A stretch of DNA of 64,000 nt from Mikania micrantha (lineage: Eukaryota > Streptophyta > Magnoliopsida > Asterales > Asteraceae), in NCBI GenBank assembly GCA_009363875.1, contig CM018698.1, positions 52,792,067-52,856,066 of the forward strand, given 5' to 3'. A program made the translations under genes and the position numbers. Below are positions 35,289-45,841 of this stretch, one piece after another. Within the stretch, counting starts at the first letter, position 1, and the number at the start of each line of letters is the position of its first letter. The notes below the pieces were generated by a model, which was given only the letters and a program-made list of their open reading frames with translations, made no database searches and was not told the origin of the DNA.

Positions 35289-35564
35289 GTCTGTTAGTTT
35301 GGGTGCATACATATTTCCATTTAAGTACGCTCTGTTTCGATTCGAGCTTGCTTGAATTTAGGTTGGTGACACTTTTGATAATTGTTTTCCGATTGGAACC
35401 GAAATGATGAACGAATTAAGGTTTTTTTTTGGAAATTTTCAGGTATTTTTGGTGGAGAGAATTGAATCGAGTGGATTGGATGATGACGACCACAAATGAT
35501 ATGTGGAGTTATCGGAGTTCAAATCGCTATACATCAAATTCTCTTTAAGCTTATCTTTATGATT
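35289..35564 (-). promoter_or_regulatory. STN7 5' leader and proximal upstream region
   Basis: The sequence between the STN7 ATG and the SINE at 35580. It has a GATAAG motif on the minus strand (35550-35555), similar to the I-box of light-regulated plant promoters, and a pyrimidine-rich stretch near 35440-35480 on the gene's strand. No clear TATA box. The site assignments are inference. Confidence 0.3.
35294..35320 (-). promoter_or_regulatory. Short upstream open frame of STN7
   Basis: An eight-codon frame, MEICMHPN, begins at the ATG 35320 and stops at TAA 35294-35296, five bases before the STN7 ATG at 35288. If it lies in the transcript it could lower translation. The transcription start is unknown. 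Confidence 0.35.
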
Positions 35565-35579
35565 AAGAGATTCACAATT

Positions 35580-35828
35580 TGTCTTCCGAATTCAGCGTAC
35601 TGGTTGGAGTTTCACCTTGTGATCAAGAGATCATGGGTTCAAGTCCTGCCAGATGTAATTTAAAAGACATCCAGGTGATGGAAAGAATCTTAAGCTTAAT
35701 CTTGGGTTCTGAACCAATGGGGGCGATGGTTTACTCATTGCAGGGTGTTCTCGCGCATTTGTTGTGGTCGCGTCTTACCTTTGTCTGGTGGGCCCTGTTA
35801 AGACAACATACGTAGTATGTATGATCAA
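35580..35828 (+). mobile_element. tRNA-derived SINE with 15-bp target duplication
   Basis: The element is about 249 bp. A box B (GGTTCAAGTCC) lies near 35639, after a tRNA-like head. The identical 15-mer AAGAGATTCACAATT flanks it at 35565-35579 and 35829-35843, as expected for LINE-machinery insertion. The open frame covering it is chance. Confidence 0.85.
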
Positions 35829-35843
35829 AAGAGATTCACAATT

Positions 35844-36150
35844 CGATTTTTTAAATGGGCAAATGAGCATCGGGTTTGGTTTTAACCAGTTTTTAGACCA
35901 AATTGACATAAACACTGTCTCTTAAAATATGAGATTATAGGTTCAATCATATTCAATTTTGTAATAAATAAAGGTGGTTTTTATTTAAATGTTCAGTCAG
36001 TTTCAAACATGTTTTAATGGAAGGGTTACAAAAAAACAACTTCTACCCTACGGTTTCGGGTTTGGATCCAAATAGTTTTAGTTTGATTAAAAATTGTTTC
36101 CAACTTCCAACTTGTTATTTTTCACTTTTATTTACATCTTTATATGTGAA
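35844..36150. other. Intergenic, no gene seen
   Basis: AT-rich. A phrase with TATAGGTTCAATCATA (about 35936-35951) may be an old box B. Nothing else recognised. Confidence 0.4.
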
Positions 36151-36155
36151 CCATG

Positions 36156-37868
36156 AGACTTGTATGATAACAGGATAACTTGATGTGATAATAAAAAATT
36201 GTCCTTTTTATTAACAGTAACACAACCTTATCTAATTCCCTTGCTTAACTTAATTTAAATATTTTGAATTATGTAGATAAAATTGTATAGCAGCTAGATC
36301 TTATATTGTGGCTTTCAGTTCCTATTATGTAGCACTTGTACCAAGTATTTATTCTTTATCAATTCAATGGAAATATTCATTCGGAAATAATATGATAACA
36401 AGCTAGGTTTCCACCAAACCATTACCGCCACTATTTTTTCCGGCCACCATAATGTCGACTGAAAATTCTTCCACCACCTCCCATGTTTCCTCCATACCTC
36501 TTCATCAACCCTCTAATTCACCTTCCCTAACCTTTGTCAATTTTCCCACTTCTCTTAAACTCACATCCACCAACTTTCTTAGTTGGAAAACCCAAATTGA
36601 AGCTCTTTTGCATGGCTTCGATCTCTACAAATATATTGATGGTTCATATCTCCCACCCACCCCCTCTACCGATGCTAATGGCACTCTTATTCCCCACCCA
36701 GACTACCTTGCTTGGTTCCGCCAGGATCGTCTTCTCTTTGGCGCTCTTGTCGGCAGCTTATCTCCACCCATCGTGCCTCTTATCACCAATGCTACCACTT
36801 CACTTGAGGCTTGGAAAATTCTTTCCAATAAGTATGCCTCTCCTTCTTGTGGCCATATCAAACAAATTCAACATCGGTTGAAGCAATCCTCTAAAAACCC
36901 CACTCAATCTATTACCGATTACATGCAATCCATAAAAACCATAGTTGATGATCTCTCCATTCTTGGGAAGACAATGGACCCTGAAGATGTTACTAACATT
37001 GTACTTCATGGACTAGATCCATCCTCCTACAAAACTATTATTGACTCGGTACATGCCCGTGACACTTCCATTCCCTTTCTTGAGTTACATGAAAAACTCA
37101 TTAACCATGAGTTGTCTTTAGCCCAACAATCTACACATGCTACAAACCTTCATCAACCAGCCTCTATCTTTGCAACTCACACCCGCCCACCTTCTAAACT
37201 TGGTCCAATCACCAACATCCTCATTCTGCAGGCCTTCTTCCAACACTCACAGCCTCATCCAACAAACATTTTTTGGGAAAGTGTCAATCGTGTTTCACCA
37301 AAGGTCACTCTTTATCTTCGTGCTCCCTTTTCAAACGCCAGCATCCTCAGGTTGTTCTTCCCACCTTCAATCACCAAGCCACTCATAAACCACAAGCATA
37401 CATGATGAATTTCTATGGCACCAACAATACAAACTCATCTACTCATGAATGGTTATTCGATAGTGGCGCTTCCCATCACATCACTAATAATTTAAGTGTA
37501 TTATCTCTACATGCTCTTTACAAAGGTAATGATGAACTAGTCATCGGTGATGGTTCGTTACTTACTATTACTTATGTTGACTCTTTATTTTTACATTTTT
37601 CCAATTTTTCTTTACATCTACAAAATGTTCTTTGTGTTCCTGCTTCTTCTAAAAACATTATTTCCATCTCTTAATTATGTACTGACAATCCAATACTAAC
37701 TGAATTTTTTTGTCTTCACTTTGTTCTCAAGGATCTCCACTCCCGCCAAACCCTCCTTCAAGCAACAGCTAGCCATGGTTTATACTACCTTCATTCTACA
37801 TCAACTCCTGTTGACTACCATTCTAGCTTCAACAAATCTTCCATCTGGCACCACCGTCTCGGGCACAC
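36156..37868 (+). mobile_element. Ty1/copia remnant G (5' part only)
   Basis: A probable short 5' LTR (about 36156-36385, boundaries uncertain) is followed by a degenerate primer-binding site TGATAACAAGC (36389-36399; compare TGGTATCAGAGC). Then come gag, protease and the start of the integrase region. The sequence is cut at about 37868 and continues as gypsy LTR-like DNA. No 3' half is present. Confidence 0.75.
36452..37868 (+). pseudogene. Remnant G gag-protease-preintegrase (RE1-type copia)
   Basis: The ATG at 36452 (MSTENSSTT) opens a gag of the RE1 type (FLSWKTQIEALLHGFDLY; YLAWFRQDRLLFGALV; LEAWKILSNKYASPS). Near 37200-37270 the frame shifts. The next frame has a Cys pattern (CQSCFTKGHSLSSC), aspartic protease (EWLFDSGASHHITN) and its C-terminal part up to KNIISIS, then a stop at about 37674. 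A further stretch with IWHHRLGH (37842-37865) marks the pre-integrase domain, and there it ends. Non-functional. Confidence 0.85.
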
Positions 37869-38502
37869 ATTTCAAAATACAAGCCTAGGAGGAGGGTCTA
37901 TATGCATGCAAGACTCCTTAGTGCGTCTCCATGTGCATCCTAGCTTGTGATCCATCAATTACCTGAGAATACATGCGAAAATGGGTCAACTATAAAGTTG
38001 GTGAGTTCATAGGTTTAGACAGTAATAAAACAGTAAGACAGACATATACTGGGTATGTTAAGTTGTTTGTTGGATCTACGATCCGTGAATGTGTCAGTTC
38101 ATCTTACCGAAACTCGACTGTTTTTGTTGCCTCCCCAGGTCATCGCTGAACCCAGCGTCAACATCGATATTACGCTCGTTATGACCTCCAGTCAAAGTTG
38201 TTGCCGAACGGGGCTAGTCAAACCCAGTAGTACTACGTAATAACGACTCGTTTGTTACACAAGTAACGGTAAGGATATGTGAGGACTTGTTGCGATAATA
38301 GTTACACTCAAAATAGTTTTACAACATACCAGCCATATATTTAAAACAGTTGCATTACCAGCCATATATTTAAAACAGTTGCATAGTATTCTCACCCTAT
38401 AGTTTAACAAAACAGTTAAGAGTTTAGGTAGTGCGTTCTTCACGCGAACGGTTTCGTGCGCCTCTAGCGGTTACCTATATCACATAGGTGTCATAAGTTT
38501 GT
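37869..38502 (-). repeat. Gypsy LTR fragment F
   Basis: It shares with the other gypsy LTRs here the block CCTGAGAATACATG then GGTCAACTATAAAGTTGG and TGAGTTCATAGG (about 37969-38015), and is oriented like E. It has no LTR end at its left edge and stops where E begins. A 26-bp stretch centred on CCAGCCATATATTTAAAACA is doubled at 38329-38384. No gene. Confidence 0.6.
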
Positions 38503-40539
38503 TGTCACACCCCGAGCCGGCGGGCTGGATCGACTTTCCCGTCGGGCGGAAGGTTCCCGGGGTGCGATATCGTTGTGATAATCGAAATGATCAGATTGTT
38601 TACATAGCACATGATACATAAATGAGAAATGCTAACATGACAATGAATTAGAATTACAAAGCTAAATTACATTGTTCCTCATAATTTAACTATATAAATC
38701 TAATCAAAAGAATGAATGAGTTTATATCTTGTCACAGTACAAGATATACAAAAGATGATTCATTGTTTTGTCATCCAAAAGTATGATCACCCAGAATGTA
38801 GCTAGGTCCTCTAAAGTCCACTAGCTAAGTTCTTGAATGTGGGCGACTAAACATGTTCGTCACCTGAGAAAACATGTATTTAAACAAAGTCAACACTAAG
38901 TTGGTGAGTTCATAAGTATGTTAATTTAAAACCTTGATTCATTGACATGCACAATCACATTGTTAATCATGTTGCTTGTATGTTGTTTGATTCACCCGTT
39001 CACCCAATGGCTTCTCAATAGTTATATTTACAAGTAATATATCGTACTAGTAGTGATGCTTATATATAGGGCATATGTAAGGGAACCAAGCCCTAGCCAA
39101 CATCCCACCACATCACTACTAGAACTGCACATGTATAGAATAATATGATAATAGTGTTGTAGTTATCAAACCGAAGTATTGGTAACCATTATATGTATTA
39201 AGGACATTAGATTTATTTAATCTGTTCCTTGTATTATTCTATTGCTTGTGAGGTTAACTGTTGATACACTTTTAATCAATAAAAGTGTTAATTAACCATT
39301 TGTAATGTGTTCTCAATGCAACGTATAGAGCCTAAAAGGAATCCATTGTGATCCTCAAATAATCAGACTACAATGCATCCGATTCACCTCTATCCCGCCG
39401 TGTGTTCTCAATGTAGTTAACAAAGTTGAATAAGAACTTGTCTTATTACTTTATGTCAACAGATGTGAGAATGATATTGTTATCATGAAGATACGTTATC
39501 ATGATTATCATTCTAAATGATCCATATGTTCACCATGTTGCCATTAAGCCGTGGTAAGAACTAGTCTTGCCACCCTTAATTCGCTCAGGTGGTGGATTGA
39601 TAAATGCTCCATACTATCGCATAGAATGTTTTAAGTTGTAAACTAAGCGTTATAAGTACTTGACTTATCACACTTAGTTAATTATAATGTTGAATGGTAT
39701 TTAGAAGATGCATTATCTTCTGATCATTCATATGTTTTGTTGTGTCATCATGTTTCTCTGTAATTGTCTCAAATGTTTGTTTATGTATAAATTATCCCAA
39801 TGCTTGCTCATGTAAGAATAACTAAGTATTATAAGATAAAATCTTATAACTATGTTATTCTAATGTGTTAATGAATTATGAAGATATATTATCATGTTCA
39901 TCTGATTATCCCTGTCATATCATGATCATACAAGCATGCATACAATGAAAAGCGATAATAAGCAATTTAATATTATCTAAAATCAAAGTATAAGCAATAG
40001 GTTAATCAAAACTTTTAAATAAATAAAAGTAAAGCATGTTTCTCAGCCTCGTGAGTTTAAAATCAGTTAGGATTAAAGAAAAAGGGGCATATGAACTCAC
40101 CTTGTTGTTGTAGCGGTTGACTTAGCTTAAAACAAGAAATGCACGCACTCTTGATTGTACTTGTTGTTGATTTCACGATCATGTATTTATTTCACGTTGT
40201 ATGAACTCTTATAAGTGTAAGTCGTATAGATTCGTGCGCGTGTAGGTGTTAGCCTTACAATTGGCTAACCTATTGTGGGTCTCGGTATTCATTTGGCCCC
40301 GTTTAAATGTTTTGGACTTTACTAACACTTAGACTTTAGGTTAAGGATTGTAAGTCCGTAGCAAATGATAATTTATCTTACAAGGTGTTTGTTAGATTCA
40401 TCTTAACATTCTTGTATTTATTTATTAACACTTGTAAAAAAAATGAGTTTTTATGATTTGGAAATCTCATTAACCCATAGTTCATCACTTATGAAATGGG
40501 ACCAACCTAAATGAATTTGGACCGGTGGTTTATTACTGG

Positions 40540-40810
40540 GCCAAGATAAGCGATCATGGGCCCAAACTGTTGGGCCGAGAGATTTATTTGAGTCGTTTGG
40601 GTTTGGGCCAAGGTTTATAGATATAGGTCGAATATAGGTGATTTTGGACCGAGTGTATTGTAGGTTAAAGCATTGGTTTGGGCGAATCCACTTGGCATTG
40701 GGCCAACCGATGGCTAAATGGGCGATTGTGGGCCGAATCATGTCACTTGGCCGATTGTAATATTGGGCCGAATGACCTTGGGCCGGGTGTGTGTGTGTGG
40801 GCCGCTCAGC
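40540..40810. repeat. GGGCC-motif cluster within LTR E
   Basis: Repeated TTGGGCC or GTGGGCCG phrases, about ten in 270 bp, alternating with AT-rich spacers. The sequence is open on both strands but shows no protein family. Confidence 0.6.
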
Positions 40811-40904
40811 ATCTTTTCTAGATCGAAGCAAGGAAATGGGCCGACTGGTTGGGCTGCTAAGTGTCTCGGTCGAAAGAAAAAGAAGTGGTTCCGACTAGCA
40901 CTCC

Positions 40905-41420
40905 AGCGAACCTATCGGTTCTGATGGCTGGAGTTCGACCCTGTTTTGGTTCCCACGAACCTAAGGGTTCGTTCAGGTGAAGTCCTCAGCACAAGGTTCG
41001 TCCTGGTCATGGTTCGGCTAGAGTGTGAGTAGATTCGTGGCTTTGCATGAAGGAAAGTTCGTGCACCTTGTAGCTCATAGGTTCAGCAGGTATGGGTTCG
41101 CTACTGATGATTGCCAGCCATGGTTCGGGCATGGTTCAGTCAAAGTGGTTCGTGACAATTGGAAGGTTCGCTAGCAAGAATATGTGGGTTCGTCGAGCAC
41201 AGGTTCGGGTAGTTGACTAGGGTTCGGCTGTATGGTCTCAATTGGTTCGGCCATCCATAGGTTCGCAGTGGTTCGTTCATGTTCACGGGTTCGGCAAAAG
41301 AAACCACAACAGGTTCGCTGATGGTGTAGAGGTTCGCTAGAGGGATAGTTCGGCTGAGGATGCATCCAATGGTTCGTCCCCATGCAGCCAAGGTTCGGGA
41401 GGAGAAAGGTTCGACCAGCC
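40905..41420. repeat. GGTTCG-motif array within LTR E
   Basis: GGTTCG (or close variants) recurs roughly every 15-30 bp, about twenty times, with otherwise unique spacers. Open frames across it are low-complexity and not genes. Confidence 0.75.
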
Positions 41421-42844
41421 TCCCCATGGCCGATCATGAACCTGTACATGCTCACCATTATCAACAGCTCAAACTTTCTGTTGGGTTGTTTCCATGGTTT
41501 CGTATGCGAAGTTCAACTCTCATCCTAAGAATGGTTATGGGTTCTTACGGTTTTTACACGGATTACTTGTGTGGGTCGAAAAATAGCAAGAAACCCTATT
41601 ATTTCGAACATTCAAGCTTCTATACCTTGGATTCGGCTAGATGGATGCTCAGATCTGCGGTACTACCTTGTAGAGCTCGTTGTTAGCTTCGCGTGGACAC
41701 CAAGAACGTCCGATTTGGTTGAGAAATGGCCGAGTTATGATGATTTGAAGGTGTTTTTTCTAGAGAGTGAAAATAGGTTCGTGAAACACATTTTAAAGAG
41801 AGATGGGGCTGCTAGAATTGGAAGGAAAAGCCTCATTTAGGGCTTTTATACTATGGGTAGTGTTCGGGTTTGTTTCGGTTGCTTGGTTCGCGTTTTCGTT
41901 GCGTTTCCGGAACGTAACGCGTATTTTACGTGTTTTAATTAAAAGAATGGTTTTAATTATTTTGATGAGTTTCAAAATTGTAAAATATTATTTATTTTAT
42001 TTTATTAATTTATTTTCGTTCGCGTCATGTTTCGTTTTCGTTTCGTCAAATCGCGTCACCATCGCGCGTATTCGTTCGAATCGTCATTCGAACGAACACG
42101 TCGATGGTTTGGCTTTCTGACTTTTGTTTTCTGTTTCCCAGTCATCATTTCAGAATGTTAAACTCACAGATATGTTTGTGTGAATCGTCACTCACGCAAA
42201 CACACTGTCAGTTCGTTATTCTGAAAAACGACACTTCAATATTGTTTTAAATTGTATTTCCTCACTATCGGACTCAACTAAACATCCTGTTATCACATTG
42301 CTTTCACACTGATTTGTCGGCCATCTGATTCCTGTCATCTATGGATATCAGATCGCAACCGACTTGTTCTTGTTATTTGTTTGAACACTGTCGTTTCTCA
42401 TGATTTGTTGTGCTAACTGTACTTAGGTTTTCACTTAAATACACACAACTATTGTTTCAAATGCGTGTTGTACTTACAGTATCTAAGTTTACACATAAAT
42501 ACGTACAACTGTTTCTTGTATTTTGAATTCTGTCAATACAAGTACTGTTCACAAACATGTATTCACACGTAGTTACTGTTGAAAGTACACATACCGTACG
42601 GACTTGCCTGCCGGTCAGGTACTAGTTGTCACATTTGTGTTCACTTTTGTGTGGGTCTCACAAGACCGTATTCGTTTCCAAACAACTCCAAGTTGTTACG
42701 TGGGTCGTGTTGACCGTGTTTAACCGTGTTGACCGTGTTTGACCTAACGACCCGTTGGTAACGTGTTTAGTTCTAGTGACCGTTTAACGTGCGGTTAGTG
42801 TCGTGTGAAGTGTGTGAGCACATAATATGCGTCTGTGGAATAAC

Positions 42845-43625
42845 TTACTATTTATAGTAAGCTCCCTCTTTTGGAAAGTTTCCATATTAAGCAAGTTATA
42901 CAAAAATCACCTTCTCGTTTGTTCTAGCATGCATAGTTAACCTATGTGGTCATTTTATCACATAGCACATCGTTACACCTAGTCAATTAAGCACATTCTC
43001 ATTTAAAATTTACTATTTATGGAAAGTTGTGACAATATGCATATTTTACCAAAACTAACAAGTCAAGCTCATCTAATATCAACATCTTAGTTCTAAATAA
43101 TCATTAAAACATGCTCGTCATAACTATCACATGGTAAATCATCGGTTTCTTGAAATAAAGTTACTATTTATAGTAACCTATGTTAAACCGTCAATTTTAA
43201 TGATTCTAAAGCATCCAAAATTCATAGTATCATCATATCAACTCAAATGAGCATGTTAAACATACCAAAATCACCAAGTTCATCATCCATTGAGCATTTG
43301 TAACTTAAAAGTTACTATTTATAGCAATAATGAGGTAAATCATATTTTATAACCATTTTATCAAATCAACACCCAAAAATCATCATTTATATCACAAATC
43401 AACATATTACAACACATGCATGTCCACATTTGGGCATATAACAAAGTCTTGCACTATAAAAGTTACTATTTTTAGAAATACTCATTATTTCAACATTTTG
43501 ACCATGACTACCACAATGGATCTTACAAATGACTTCCCTTATCATCAATAATCACTTTTAGATGCTCAAATCTACCTAAAACATCATAGATCATACATGC
43601 ATGTAAGCAAAAGTTACCATCTTCC
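42845..43625. repeat. Degenerate ~150-bp periodic repeat within LTR E
   Basis: The motif AGTTACTATTTATAGTA (with variants) occurs at about 42848, 43012, 43163, 43309 and 43460, spaced 146-164 bp. The spacers are AT-rich and share only short words (CAT, ATCATC, ACATGC). Confidence 0.65.
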
Positions 43626-43639
43626 TCAATATGACTAAA

Positions 43640-44027
43640 ATGGCTATCAAATCACAACAAGATCATCATGGATTGTTCCAACATCATCAAATCAGTAACA
43701 AAATAACAAATCACAGATTTTCTAACACCAAAATTTTGTGCATGTGAGGTTAGATGTGTGCATGTGGGTGATTTGTCTTGCATGTGTGTGTATAGGTGTT
43801 TTTATGCTACATAGGCTCAAGATCAACCTTCCAAAGCTTCAAAGATGTGCCAAGATGATGATAAATCAGCTTCTAATGTTCCTGGAACTCCTCTTCTTAG
43901 CATGTTAATGGGGTTGGTGGTCTCCTTCTTGCTTCTTTCAACTCCAAGTGCTTGCTTCTTCAAACTTGAGCTCTCAAAGGTGCATCAATGGCTTCCATCA
44001 GTATTCTTGAGTGTTTCAGAGGGTTTT
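43640..44027. other. LTR E sequence before the C insertion
   Basis: No gene. It continues as E on the other side of C, at 59799. The last five bases, GTTTT (44023-44027), are the target duplication of C. Confidence 0.6.
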
Positions 44028-45279
44028 TGTTAGGTTTTCATTATGAGATGGTGCTCTGCCCACAATTAACCAACCCTTTTGCAAGTTTCAAGTTCATTAA
44101 GTTCATTTAATGACGGTAACATTCTAACTCTCTTTACTTCTGTTTCTCTATTTTATACAGATTTATTTTTTGATTTGCTGATAAATTTGAATAAAGTTCA
44201 AATTCATATGATATGTTGATGTGTTGACAGGCACAATACAGACAACACATATGGTCCATATCTCTGAACCTTAAACCTTTCTAGTTATAAGATCATTATT
44301 TGTTAATTGATTCTTATGTTTAAGTGTTTAGGAATTGCAGGATTTGTCGATGTTGCTGTGCTGACAACAAAGTTATAATGCTGAAAGTCAACTCATTGAA
44401 GATAGAGATGCTGACTTCTCAAAGGATTCTTCAATGCTGACAGCTTAAAGTTACAGTGCTGACATTCAAAGTCTATTGCTGATGATATTATCCCATTCGA
44501 TATTGAAGTGCTGATGAACAAATCTTGAAATGCTGATGACCAAGTGTGATGCTGATAGAATATGTTGTGCTGATGATTACAAGAGCCAAGTATTCAGAAA
44601 TGCTGATATTGAACTCTTGAATGCTGACAGCCAATTCTCAATGACAGCTTTATGAGTTCAAGTGCTGATACTTGGATGCTGATAATGACAACTTACATAT
44701 ACAATGCTGACATCCAATTCTCAATGCTGACAGCAAGTATATTGTAATGCTGACATGAAGATGTGAACTGCTGATACACATTGCAATGCTGATGACTAAA
44801 TGTTGCAATGCTGAAGTTCAAGTCTGCTGTTGCTGATGAAGAATCTACAGATTTTTGTTGTTTATTTGTTTTTGCTGACATCAGTTATGACATGTATAAC
44901 TGACGTGACGTTTATTTTGTTATTTTGATAGCGATGATCCGTTAGGGCAGTTATGTAGGTCTGAAATAGGTTTCTATAAATAGGACCTTTATGTCTTTCA
45001 TTAGTACGCTTTTTGACGCTTTTGTACTCTTTCTGGTGATTACACACACTGTAATTCTCTGAGAAATTTCAGATCTACAATCAATATAACTGCCTTTAAT
45101 ATTCATCAATTCTTAACTGTTCTTATTAAATATGTCTTGAATATTAATTACTGTGGGTTTTGTTATTTTGGATTGTTTCTGAACTTAGATTGATTGCCTG
45201 TTTCCGCCTAGCAATTGATCGAAATCATAGCTTATTGTTATCATCAGATCTCAGATTATGATCTGATCCGATCCTGACA
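44028..45279 (+). repeat. Element C 5' LTR
   Basis: 1252 bp. It carries an array of about 22 TGCTGA motifs (44355-44880, mostly TGCTGAC or TGCTGAT), TGACGTGACGT (44901-44911) and TATAAATAG (44975-44983). Its ends TGTTAGG and CTGACA fit the TG...CA rule. Confidence 0.96.
44901..44983 (+). promoter_or_regulatory. Core promoter of element C in the 5' LTR
   Basis: TGACGTGACGT (44901-44911) holds two TGACG cores of the as-1/TGA-bZIP type, which in plants respond to stress and hormones. TATAAATAG lies at 44975-44983, so RNA would start near 45010. The same sites are at 59415-59425 and 59489-59497 in the 3' LTR. Confidence 0.65.
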
Positions 45280-45281
45280 AT

Positions 45282-45294
45282 TGGTATCAGAGCC
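45282..45294 (+). other. Primer-binding site of element C (initiator tRNA-Met)
   Basis: TGGTATCAGAGCC, complementary to the 3' end of initiator tRNA-Met, two bases after the LTR end. Confidence 0.93.
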
Positions 45295-45841
45295 AAGTGC
45301 TCGATATTTTGATTTTTCTGAAAATCAAAAGCTGAAGTTATGATTTCTACTATCAAGAGCTGATTCTAGCTTGAAATCGTATAGTTTAGAACAATCAAAT
45401 TTAAATCAAATCAATTCGTTAAACTAATTAACATGGATTGATTGATTTGTTTTACTGTGTGTGTTCTTGGTGAAACTGTGTGTTTTTTTAGATTTCAGAC
45501 TCATATCTTAATATTGTGAAAAACAATCTAGAGTATACGATTACCCATCACTAGTTGATTCGTAATCGGTCTGATAGTTGAAATTTGTGATCCGATTCAC
45601 AGATTTCTATCTCAAGCGTCAAGTGGTTATTTCAGGTTTTACTGTTCCATTGATTTTCGATTCTCCTCAATAGATCGCAAATCTTTGAAAATAGTATTTC
45701 TGTTGTTTTTGTTACTTACTTAGAATTGTCTCTGATTACTATTCCATCATTTGAACAAATTGTTTGGACAAATTTGGACTAGGTTATTAGATCCTGAATT
45801 AATCTTAACTCATTAGAAATTCTAAGTAAATTTTAACAGAA

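Noticed and set aside
35579..35815. A 78-codon open frame upstream of STN7
   Set aside because: It coincides with a tRNA-derived SINE flanked by a 15-bp duplication.
40451..42120. Several open frames of 60-126 codons on both strands
   Set aside because: They lie in GGGCC and GGTTCG motif arrays of an LTR; the low stop frequency comes from base composition.
44355..44880. The TGCTGA array as a CRISPR-like array
   Set aside because: The fixed word is only 6-7 bp, spacing is irregular, and it lies in a plant LTR.
44693..45047. Minus-strand open frames of 61-62 codons, also at 59207-59561
   Set aside because: Both are duplicated only because they sit in the two LTRs of C; no protein signature.
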